From the NCBI GenBank assembly GCA_023333565.1, contig JAJKFH010003354.1:372001-436000 (forward strand): a stretch of 64,000 bases of DNA. Reading direction: 5' to 3'. Origin of the DNA: Puffinus mauretanicus. Taxonomy: Eukaryota > Chordata > Aves > Procellariiformes > Procellariidae. Positions within the stretch are counted from its first letter, which is position 1, and each line of letters opens with the position of its first letter. Shown here piece after piece: positions 26,101 through 38,100 of the stretch. Both the position numbers and the translations under genes were made by a program. Under the pieces are notes generated by a model. The model worked only from the letters and a program-made list of their open reading frames with translations. It did not search any database and was not told the origin of the DNA.

Positions 26101-29100
26101 AAGGAGGCCAGGTTAGCCTGTTCCAGATAGTGTGGTTCCTCCAGGATGGAGGAGGAGAGTCCTTTGAAGGACTTGCTTTTGAAGGACAGATGGGGATGAT
26201 GCTGTGGGTGCCTTGTACCCATTTGCACTGTCACAACCAGACCTGCCCTGGATGTTTTCCATGCTCAAGTGCTTGCTTTGGTGTGGATGTGGGGTGAGCT
26301 TAAGCCTTCAGTATGGCTCACACTCACCTCTATGTGATCTGGAGGGCTGGGGACAGCATGGATATGTCAAGCCTTAGCTAGAGACGTAACCCTCAGCAAC
26401 ATCACTGGGGTTTGGGGACTTCAACCATGCACTTGAACCAGCTCCTATGCATGGTCCTCACCATGTTGTGAAGACATCGCCATGGGTTGTAGACCTCAGG
26501 CACTGGGAAGGCTTCACCATTACTCTTCTCCTTGATTTTGCAGCCAACAGACCAGGAATGACCTACGAGCAGGTTCTGCAGGGCGACGTCTCTTCCCACG
26601 TGCTGGATAACTTGCAGGAGGATAGAGAATACAGCATCAGCATCTACGCACTATACCCCCAGGGGCCGAGCCAACCTGTGGCTGCTGTGGGAAGAACATG
26701 TAAGAGGTTTGACTCTGTGGCTGGTCCCTTCTTGCCCTGGGCATTGTGTTCACACCCTTTGCTGTTGATCAGCACCTCCTAGTTGGTGGGTGCTGCAGCT
26801 ACATGTGCATCAAAGGGGCAGTGTTCAACAGGTCCCTCCTAACTCCAACCTTGAGCCCTGCTCATCCACCATCACATGCATGGACATGGACACCCTCAAA
26901 CACCATCACGCTGCTTGGGAGGAAGGGTGGGAGATCTGCCAGAGTCTCGCTTGCCCTCCTGTTTTGCACCCACACTGCATAAAGCAAGCGAGGTAGTGCT
27001 TTAGAGGCATTGGTCCTGGAAAGCAATCGTCACAGATTTGGTTGTTTTCACCACGGCTTTTATGAGATGTCTTTAGCTTGTCAGGGAGGGTGGGAGCCCT
27101 TGGAAATCCCTGCCCTGCTGGCAGACAGGCAGGAGAAACAGCGATGCAGGGAGGGCAACCAGCAAAGTCCTCCACTGGCAAGTAGGTGCTCTAAAAGGTT
27201 TGTTCCCTGTCCTCCTTCCAGTGAAGCTTCTGCCTGTGAAAAGCATCTTGCTGCAGAATGAGACCACCAACACGGTCCAGGCAAGGTGGAGCCCCGTCCG
27301 GGGAGCAACGGGGTACAGACTCACCTGGACATCAACAGGTAGAGACTCAGGAATGGGGTGCATGCATCAGTGAGCAAGGACATGGAGAGATAGGAGCTGT
27401 GAGGTCCCCAAGGCACTGGGTGCACCGACACCTTCTGTGTCCAGGCATACAACAAGAAGCTGGAGGAAAACAGGTTTTTTGGCTCTGTGAATGGTGGAGT
27501 TTTCTGCACATGGGGATAAGTCAGCAGCTTGCAACAGAGAGCCATACCGTGGGTGTTGGTGGTAAACTCCACCACGGATGCAAAAATACCTGCTCTGGCT
27601 CTGCATAAAGCAGGCTAATGGGTATCCAGCCGTGTTAACATGGGATTAGTGCCGGATTTACTGGACCTGAGTATCTCTGGAAAGGATTAATAGCTGGAGA
27701 GAAGCTGGTAAAGTCCTCCAGGCAGAGCTGTACATCCCACAGCCCCAGAGCATCTGGGGTTACCCCCTTTTAGGGGGGTACCACATTACAGCCTGGAAGC
27801 GCCTGGGCTTGTCGCTTTTCTCTCTGCAGTGCTAAGTCCTGGCTTCGTCCCCCAGCATCCCATAATGCATCCTCATTCTCAGACAAACTTTGGTGTTAGA
27901 AGACAGATCTGCATTTGCAGCTGGAGCTTCTCCCCTGCCTGGAACCCAAACATGTTTTCATTGCTGGTGTGGGGGAGCAGAAATTCAGGTTTGATGGCAT
28001 ATTTTGGCCTTGGGAGATGGATGTTGCTGCGGTTCAAAGAAGAGATGGGATGTCAGGACACCTGGGTTCCATCACAGGCTTTGAATAAGCAGCACACTCT
28101 TCTCTGGCTCAGTTCCCCTGGTTATGAAATAAGGAGACATCTCATCATCTCAGGGGAGGGAGGTTAGTTGGAGAACAGCTCTGAAGGTCATCAGAAGGGA
28201 AAATTCTTTACAAGGAAGATATAAAACTGTTTTTATTGCTTTGTAATCAATGGTTCTCCAGAAAAAATCACGGCACACCCCAAAATTCAGCTGTTTACCC
28301 AGTCCTTGCTCGATACCCTAGCTAGAAATGGAGCATACAGGTCCTCAGCCTGCCACATCTTTGGTGCGGGGACACCCCTTCTTGAGGGGACAGTGAGGGA
28401 CGTCCTCAGATGAAGCAGCAAGGGCACATCACCTCCACTCCAGGTTTGCTCTTTCCGAGCAGCTCTTTCACCTGATACTGATTCACCCCAAATCCGAGGG
28501 TAGCAAAAATCCCGAGGGGCAGCCCACCCTCACCGCTGGGCCCTGCGGGGTCCCCCTCCCACACTCCATCCCACCCCAGGGCCATGCGTTACGGGTGCAG
28601 TGGCGTTGGGATTGAGACACCTTCTGCCCATCCCCGTGCAGCTGTCACAGGCACTGGAAGGGTTTGGTTTTTCTTCCCTGACTTCTAAGAGAGAGAATAG
28701 AAAAACATAAATGAGCGGCTGATGTGGAGAGAAGGTCCATGGCGTGGGGTGGGAGAAGGGGGATGGGGCTCAGGGTGCTGGTGGAGCAGAAGATGGGGAG
28801 ATGGCACCCTCCAGTGACCAAACTGCAAATGGCAGCCTCCCCTCCTTCCAAACCCCAACCTGCTGCTGCCTGCACCTCTCTGCCCCTCTGAAAACGGGGT
28901 GCGATCCCCGAACATTAAGTTTTAACTCTTCTCCTGCCGTGCCTCCCTCTAGAGCGATGCTGAGAGGTTTAGCTGAGCGGTTTCTAGTCCACAACAAGGA
29001 CACAGAAATGAGAAAATGTCTTTTGTGGCATCAGTTGGCTCCAGTGTCCTGCAGGAAAGGCAGGATGACTCCAGCACCAGGGCTGGGCAGAGTGTGGACC

Positions 29101-32100
29101 CTCTTCGGGACTGCTCGCAGGCCTATGTGTGGCCATTTGTCCATTGCTACCTGATTTATTTTCTTTGGCCTGCAAAACCCTGAGCTGCCTTGATCTGTTG
29201 GTGATCGCTGAGGTCAGCCCGAGCAGCTGTGGGTTATTTCTACCTGCATATACATTAGCTCCTCAACCAAGATTTGTGCTTGTTGCGCTAAGCCCTATCC
29301 CTACCATTTTTGGCTTGAGGACCTTGGCAGCACATGTGCAAGCCAGGAGGATGAAATGCCATTCAATCTCACGCAACTGTGTAGTTCTCAAGTGGTTGTT
29401 TACATGATTGCCCACCGCCCTCCCAGACAAGGAGACCCAAGGAGGGTGGTCCTCCTTGATCTGACCCATGGGAGCCCAGACATCATTTCTCTTCGCAGAG
29501 GGCAGCATCCAAGACGTGAACCTCAGCAACACCTACAGCTATTATATGATCCAGGGGCTGCAGCCTGGCACAGAGTACACCATCACCATCAACCCCATCT
29601 TTGGGGATGTTGAGGGGCCAGTGGTGAGCGGAAAAGCAACAACGGGTGAGTGCCCTGCAGCAGGGGTGGGAGCCAGCCCAAGCAGACACAGATGGGGGTC
29701 AGGCTATGCTGGCAGTACAGAGCTGGTGTCATTTGTAGTCAGCACTCTGTCTGTCTTCTGGTGCAGAAAGCAGTCAGGTTCATCACAGCTTTCGGGGGCC
29801 ACTTAGAAGCTGTTGGGTCCTTGATGCAATTGGTCAACTTTGCTGTCTTGCAGTGGCATCGAGCACCGTCCAGATGCTGAAAGTGAGTGAGATATCCATC
29901 AACAGTGCTCTGGTCTCCTGGGACTCGGTTGCTGGGGCCACCGGGTACCGAGTGGCCTGGGGTCCTACACCAGGTAAGGTCCAACTGTCCTCCAGCCTGC
30001 ATCACCTCCACCTCCTTCTGTAGCATGGGACATAAGGCTCTGGGAACCTCAGGGATGGTGGGCATAGGGGCAGGTCCAGCTCATTAACTGGTCTGAGCAG
30101 CCTCTTCCACAACTTCAGGGCATGAACTGAAACCAGAAATTATTCCTGGACCCAACCTGCAATACCAGCAGGCAGGGTCCCTGCAGCAACTACGTTCAGC
30201 CTAATCCCAGCCCAACTCATATGCCAGTGGGTGCAAGAGTCCTACACCACCTTGCCTGGTCATCCAGCACAGAGGCTTTGGAACTCCCTGGAGATGCTGG
30301 GGAGGGGCAGAGCACACGTTGGAGCCACCCCGGACTGTACCACATTACTGCAAGCCCTGGATGTGAGAGGTGGTTTGGTTCCTTCAGTTCCTCTCAGCTG
30401 GTTTGGATCCTTTAGTCATTCGAATTCCCAAATAAATAACCATAGGAAAACTCCCTCTTGCCCCAGTGTACATATGGATGTCCTACAGCAGAGGTTCAGC
30501 CGGGTTGGAGATGGACTGCCGGGGAACACATGATGTCTTTCCCAGTAGGTAACAGAGCTGCTTCCCAGTCTCTTCGGTCTTTATCCTCTTCTATTTTATT
30601 TTCTCTCTCCCAAAGAGTTCTTTGGCAAAGACCGTCCTCGCCAGCTGGCCCTCAACAAGTCGCTCACAGCCTACCAGCTCCGCAACCTGGCCCATGACAC
30701 CGAGTACGTGATTTCCCTCTATGTGCTCTTTGGCTCGGTGGAGGGACCAGGGATCACAACCTCAGCCAGGACATGTGAGTACAGGCAGGACTTCAAGTAG
30801 CTACCACAGCACACAACCCTTGGGTGGTTGGTTCAACCTTGTGTATCCCTACAAAGCCCTTACACCATGCCTCCTGCACCCCATTCCCATCACCTCATGT
30901 CGGGGGCACCGTGGTGGTGGTCCTTGGCCCTGATGACCTGCTGTGCCTGGTATCTGAGACCGTGAATCCCAAAGGCTCTGGGTTTTCTGCCTGGGAGTCT
31001 TCAGATGCAAACTGGAGCCAATGTGCTCTGCAGTGGATCTCTTCATGTGCCATGGGCTTGGGCAGAGCTTCAGATATGAACTGCCCAATCTGCGTACACT
31101 GAGCGTCCGGCCATCTCAAAATCCAGACCAATGGCCAAAGTCTTCAACATTGTCAAAGAGTTCACTGGAAAAGAGATGAGACCTGGGTAAATTCTGCTGT
31201 AGGGAGCCATAGGGAGATAAAGGGAGAGGAACATCCTAATGTGGTCCTTTCTGCCTGGTGACAAGGACTGTCCCCCGCCTCAAAGAAGGAGGGACTCCAA
31301 AGGGCTGTGCTGGAAGATCAGGTTGCCTGGACAAGAGGCAGCAGATGCAAATTCTTCATGTAAAATGGGGAAAGACGATGGTCTAGTTGATGGCCAGAGC
31401 TTGTCCTCCCATGGCAGACTTCAAGGTTGTTGCATCTTGGCGGGGTGGAAGGCAGCAATGCTGAGTGTGGTCATCAGAAAGCAGAAGTGAGATTTGTACA
31501 GTACCAGATGTATCCTCGGAGAGGTTTAAAAGTGGCAGAAGGTGACTGGAATACAGTATGGAGATAATGGTCTGACCCTTGTGAAGAGTGGGCACAGACA
31601 AACACTGATGTTCAGCACCCATGGGAGCTCTGGGTGGATGTTTCACCCTGCAGGCAGTGTGGGAGCACTGGGATCTGGATTTCGCAACTCCCTGGATCCC
31701 TGTACTGCCTGTCCTGGGCTGGCAGAGATGCTCCCACCTGGATCTAGCACAGAGTACACTCCTTGGTGCTCAGGGAGGTAGGATGTACACGTGGTCCAGA
31801 CCTCAAGCAGTGCAAACCAGTGTCTCACAAGGTGAGGATGATCTGAGGATAAGCAGAGATACTGCTTTTAACTCTTTTACATAATTTTGGCCTCATTATG
31901 CTGACAACGAGGAGCCCTGTTGGGCAGTTGTGTAATGCTGTCTTCACCTTGCAGCTCCTCTTGGCTACGTCTCCAATTTCAAGGTGATGTCCTACACCAG
32001 CACAAGCATGTCTCTGGCATGGAGTGCCACGGCAGCTGCCACCAAATTCAAAGTCACCTGGAGCCCTGTGGGAGCAGGCAAAGGTGAGGAGAGAAAGGGT

Positions 32101-35100
32101 GCCCATACTTGTTCCTGGCACAGACCCATACCATGGCCATGGGAGCCACCTTTCCAAACTTCTGATCTACTGCCTGGGGTAGGAAAGAGATCTCACTATT
32201 GAGAAACGTGGTCCTCGGCCTGCATCCGTTGGCGATGGCTCCTTCCCTGTTTGTATTCCTGAACTTCTGTTTATGAAGATAGTCCCCAAAGCTCTGAAAC
32301 AGTAGTACAGCAAGGAATGGCTATTTCCTTTGGAGGGGATGCCACCAGCCTCACTGGTGAGCTACAGGCTCTGAAGTATCCCTTTTTTTTACAGAAAAAC
32401 AGGTTGCCAAGACTCAGTACCTGGGCAGTAGGGTGTTGGCTTACCGGATTGACCACTTGCTGCCTGACACGCTGTATAAAGTCAGTGTTCGGGCTGTCTT
32501 CAGCAAAACCGAGGGGCCGGAGGTGACTCTGACTCACCACACAGGTATGTCCTGGTGGAACAACCCTCTTTATGTGGGGAAGCAAAGGCTAGATTCATGG
32601 TCCTGTGTATTGCACGTTGGTGGTGGAGTGACATGAGTAGCCGTCGTAGCTGGTAGCAATAATCCACGACTGTTCCCATGGGTAGGAGTGGACATGTCCT
32701 TCTGGCATGTGAAACAGGCTTGGCATAGGTAGGCAACCCTGGACGCATTAACACGCTCCCCAGTCTTATTTATCCACAGCCATCTCAGGAAGGTACGAGC
32801 CTCTCTGCAGGCACCACTCACGGTCAACTCAGCAGCACGCACTCTTCAGGTTTGCTGTTCCTTGATTTGTGGCTCTGCCTCTTCAAACTTGGGGTCCTGG
32901 GTCCTTTCAGTGTCTTTTTCACCTAAGTTCATCTGAACCACAGTTCCCCACGGTGTTTGAAGGTGCATCTGGATGATCTGTCCTCTCTTGGCCTCTTCCT
33001 CATGTCCCTGTGTTGTGTCACCAGAGTTTGGTGCAGGCGGTAAGAAATGTGGATGAGATCCCTCAACTTAACTGCACAGTGCTCCTCTCCATGGATTCAT
33101 TAGGAAATGCAGCCTGGCATCCCTGGATAATGTCTGGAAAGTAGATATTGCATAAATTCCCAAACCTTTCTTCAGTGCCATAGCTTAGAGCCATGAACTC
33201 TGCGTAACTTGGGCTGTTACTTCAGACATCTCATCCTGGGTAATTTTTGCAGCGTCTCTTGCAGACTCCAACCCCATCCAGACCGTTCAAGACCTGAGGA
33301 TTACTGACACTGGCGTAAATAGTTTGAAGCTGTCTTGGAGGAGGCTTCCTGGGGTAACTCATTATAAGATATCCTGGGTGCCATTCAATGGTAAGCATCC
33401 TGCTCTCTTAGTGAGGTGCGGTATGAGGACAGAGCACAAGGAACCCCAGAAAACAGGAGCTTAGCTCAGCTCATTCCTTTTCCCGCAGATGATCGGGGTA
33501 GATGGGGACTGTAATGTCTACGGGAGCAGGTTGAAGCCCCGTAACTGAGCCAGGTTTTAGTCGCTAACAAAGATATCCGTTGGATATAGGCATAGCTGGG
33601 ATTTGGGAAGTCATAGAAGTTGTTGCCTTCCAGCAGTGATGCTTTTGTGACCAGATCTCTCACCTGCCCATGCCTCAGTTTCCCCATATGCAAAATGAAC
33701 ACATAACACTCCTCCCTGGCGAGGTCTCCTAAGATATGTGGGAGGAAACTGCTGTAACAATAATTGTTGATAGCAATTACCCTGCCCTTTCTATGTAACA
33801 CTGGGGTTTTTTGAATGGCTCCTCTTAGGCGGCTTGGAAACCTCCCAGGTGGTTGCAGCAGAGACAGTCTCCTTCACGATCCCCAAACTGAAGAAGAGCA
33901 CCACCTACACCATCTGCATGTCTGCAATGATCAGGGGACGGGAGGGAAGCCCCACACTCCTCACAGCCAAAACTTGTGAGTACAGAACCATGGGGTGAGG
34001 ACAAGAACATCTCCACATCAGTGGATTAAGGGCTCTGATGGGAGGTGAGGATGGAAAAAGAGCAATATTGGCTGTTAGACACCTTACTACTTCTCAGGTT
34101 CCACCAGCCAGCATGCCAGAAAACATGCATTGGTCCTTTCTTCTTATTACTGAGAAATGTTGGGACTTTGCCTGTCTTCCCCTGCCAATAATTACCGTGA
34201 GATGCTATTTTTGTGACACATTATCTTGGAATTACCTCTTTAGTTATAATATCTTGACCATTTCCAGTAGATAAAGGCAAACATCACTCATGATGTTGTG
34301 GCATCATGCGACTTGACTGATGCTGCAGAACAAGCAGATTTGGAGATCGAGTGGTGGAGAAGATCGGGGGTGTGGAGCCAGCGCTGTGGCTTCAGGGAGC
34401 ACTAGCGTCTGGCACAAACGAGCAGGCAAAAGCTTTATTGCCCATTTCAACAGCTCAAATTTCACAATTAGTTTAGAGAAACACCCGGCAGTCCAGGCTG
34501 AAGATCTGCCAACAGTTGTTTGCTAAAATTCCACCAATTCCCACCAGCTGAGGATCTGATCTGATTCAGCTTTCTGGAAAACCCCTAAAGTGCTGCAGGG
34601 ACTCCTTCCTCTGACCAGAAACATGGTATTTAAGGAGGCAGAAGGTCTCCAAAGCTGTTTGCAGGCTAAGGTGTGTTTCCTAGCACACACATTTTTGCAC
34701 CCAGGGGTAGATATCATCTGAGAGATTCACCAGCAGCTGGAGCTGCGGACAAGTATAGCAGAGATGTGCTTCATGCTCATCGTTTCTATTTTTGCCTTTG
34801 ATTTCAGTGGGGCCAGGACTTGAGCCTCCCAAAGGATGCATCAGCTTCCTTTCAGCTCAGGCAAGCTCTCGGTGGTAGCTTCTACCCACCCTAAGCTTTG
34901 CTTCTTTCTTCTCCAACAGTGGATTTACCCAAAGTGACTGAGTTCACAGTGCAGGAGGCTGCAGAGACCAGCGTTTTGCTGACTTGGACAGCTGTTCCTG
35001 GGGCATCCACGTACCTGTTAACATGGCGCTTGTCCTCAGGTAATGTTTTTTTGGTTGGGGAAGGAAGGATGGTTTGCAATTTGGTCTCCTCCTGTGTGAG

Positions 35101-38100
35101 CTGCCCCATCACCCAAGGGGATTTGAGGATGGAACATGGACATGTCTGGCTTGCCCTCTGGTCTGTTTGATTCAGTACCTGGTCTTAGAGCTGGCTGATG
35201 CTGCAGAAGATGCAAGTGGCAGGTATTAAAGGGGAACTTTCTTTCCACCAGCAGCCTTAAGTGGCTGCTCTTTCCTTCAAGTGTCATGACTTGTGTCTCC
35301 AAGTCATGCCCAGTTTGACCTGGGGTAAATGATGCCGCCACTGATGGCACCAACACTGTTCCTTCTTTTGAACCCATCTGGACCCTGTTTAGCAGAAGAA
35401 CAGAGGCTTGACCCTGGGGGCTTCCATACGTCATGTCCCTTCATCTCAACTTCTTCATTTGGGCAAAAAAGAGGGGAAAAAATGGAAGCTGGCCCACCGA
35501 GGAAGCTCACAAGATGACCCATTTGGCCACTGCAAAATCCTTAGGGGAAGAAAAAGGAGATGGGAAAATTGCTTAGAAAAAAACCTGCTGGTTGGCATTA
35601 CCAGTGTCTCTTCCTCTAGAGTCACTACCTGTCCATCAGGGATAGCTGCAGTGAACCAAAAAAAAGGTTGTTTTTTGTCATCCATACAACCTTAATTGTT
35701 ATCTGTTTAAAAGCTTTGCTATATAGTAAATAGCTTTTAAAACTTTCTTAATAATTGCTCACAATTTCTAGTGTGTATTTCTTTTTCCAATTGATTTGGC
35801 CTTACGGGGTTTGCCCTTTTAAAGCATCAGCTATATTATTTTTTCCTGCAGTAGGCTTAAACCTCTTTGAATATAGCAAGTTTCCTGTCGTTGTTGCTTC
35901 AGCCACTAACTTTCTGCTAGGGATCAGTTCATCTTCATAAATCAATAAAGAAAACGGATCTGACACAATTCCCCTGTGCTCCCTGCAGTGCTTTTTGAGT
36001 TACCGGGTCGTCAGCTTTAATTTTTTTTAATTCCAAGGACATTTTAGTATTGGCAGCTTAAGACTTGCAGCATATGTCACTCAGGATGAAGTCTCCTGTG
36101 GTAGCATCATTTTTTTGCTCTACATATTACGGATAAGTGATCGAGGAACCGAACATTCGGTTCTCTAGGGTGATTTAAGTGATCTAATGCAACTGTTCCC
36201 CTCCTATGCCATGCTGTTAAAATATTGATCCGTAAGTATTCAAAAATCATTGGTTTCAGAGTTGTCAGGGGCTCAGAAAGGGATAATACCATGTCTGACA
36301 GTCCCCCTGTGCCCTCACTCGATCGATCCTTCTGAAATAGGTTTATAACTATTGATTTAACATTCCAGTCAGATGAATCTTGCCACCACATTTCAATAGT
36401 ACCAACGAGATCAAATTTATGCTCACAAGTGAGTAATTCCAATTTCTCTTGTTTAATTATCCAGGCTGCCAGCATTAGTGTATAAAGGCAATTAAGAATT
36501 TTGTCTTTTTTTTTTTTTTTTTGTCTCTTGGTTCCTTGATTAATTTTCTTCTCCACAACTTGATTTTTTTCTGAATGAGAACTCATTCATCACCCATTTC
36601 CTTTGCCCCCCTTTTAAGCTCATTTAATGGCCTCCTCCCAGACTCTAGCCAGCCTGCCCTATAAAAGATGGGGTCCCCTTCTACGTAGCTTGAGGTTGTC
36701 CCAGCTGTAGACCTCCTCTGTCCAGTGTTACACAAAACCAAACCCGTGTGTGTCAGTGGGGCTCCATCCAGAGCCAGCCTTCCTCTCCCATGCAACAGGA
36801 AGGACCTTGGAGAAGTTCAGCTGGACGTTGCCCTCCTCAGTCTTCTTTCTACTTTCTCTTAACTGTTCTTGGAGCACCAAAGTCATGGTTTTCTTATCCA
36901 CCTAATCAATAGAAGCTCATTTAATCTTGCATTTGGATCCTGAGCCTCACAGTCTCTTGTCCCTTGCAAAACATCAACTTCATTCTTCGTAGAAAATTGT
37001 CCCCAGCACAGACCGTCTTCCTTCTCCAAAGGTTGCAGATTTCTTCCTGCATGTGCTTGCCAATCGTGTGCTGGGCATCCCTCCCTGGGTATGATCCAGG
37101 TACCTCCCACCTCAGTCCACCATCAAAGTCTTCTTTATGTCCCAGAGTACGAGTGTGGTAACCATACACTATTTCTCATTGTGTGAAAGACCCATTATGT
37201 GAAACAAAGGGGCGCGGTGCTACACGACGGCAGAGCTGCAAAAGGAAAAGTAGCTAAACTTGTGCATTTGGGGGTCTAGGCAGGCAGGGTGGGTGGTGGC
37301 TGCCATAGGTCTGTGTTTCGGTAGAGCTGTCAGCTTGTGTTTCCTACAGCGAATCTCTTCAGACAAGGTAACATGGCATCTAGATCAATTATTATTATTT
37401 TGACTTGCCTACCCAAAGAGAGGGGAGTAGAAGAGTTTGAGACAAATGGCAAGAGGGATTTTTTTTTTTTTTTAAAGGAGCAAAATCTCCCTTCCAAAAT
37501 TTTTTGGGGGTAGTTGAGAACAGCTAGTGAAGATGAAACAGATTATTTACACCGATTCCATTTCTTTCCATAGAAACGAAGCTTTTTTTATTTTTTAAAG
37601 GGAAAAAGCTATTTCAGAATGAAAAGGTGCACGTTTCACTTTGAACAGTGTCAAAACTCATCATTCAGTATTTCCAAAATAAGACACTTATAAAACGTCA
37701 AAACATTATGACATTTTCACACGGTTTTTTCACTATTTTAGATCAAACCTATCTATCGTATGTGACCGAATTTCTTAAGTAAGTTTGATTCTACTTTTCA
37801 GCAAACTTTCCATTCATTAACAAAAAATAATCCCGTTTCTATACATGCTAACCACTGCAAACCATTGGTCTATCACAGAGCTCAGCCTCGGACACCACCT
37901 GGACCAAATGCCCTCTCTAAACACTTGTACAAATTCCCATTTTCTTTTCCTGTTCATGTACTCAAGAACTCCCTTGTCAGATGCAAACAACCTTATTTCA
38001 TCTGGTTTAGGACCTGACCATTGCAATTTGCAATCACATCTTACCAAGAGCCTCCACTCCAAAGTCCAGGACTCATCTCATCCCCAAGCTCCTGTTGGCC

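Noticed and set aside
31542..31781. Open frame with FN3-like words (NSL..., PPGSSTEYT) between FN3 modules 4 and 5
   Set aside because: The similarity is limited to a few residues, a stop follows soon after, there is no matching phase-1 exon with good splice sites, and no partner half-module is present.
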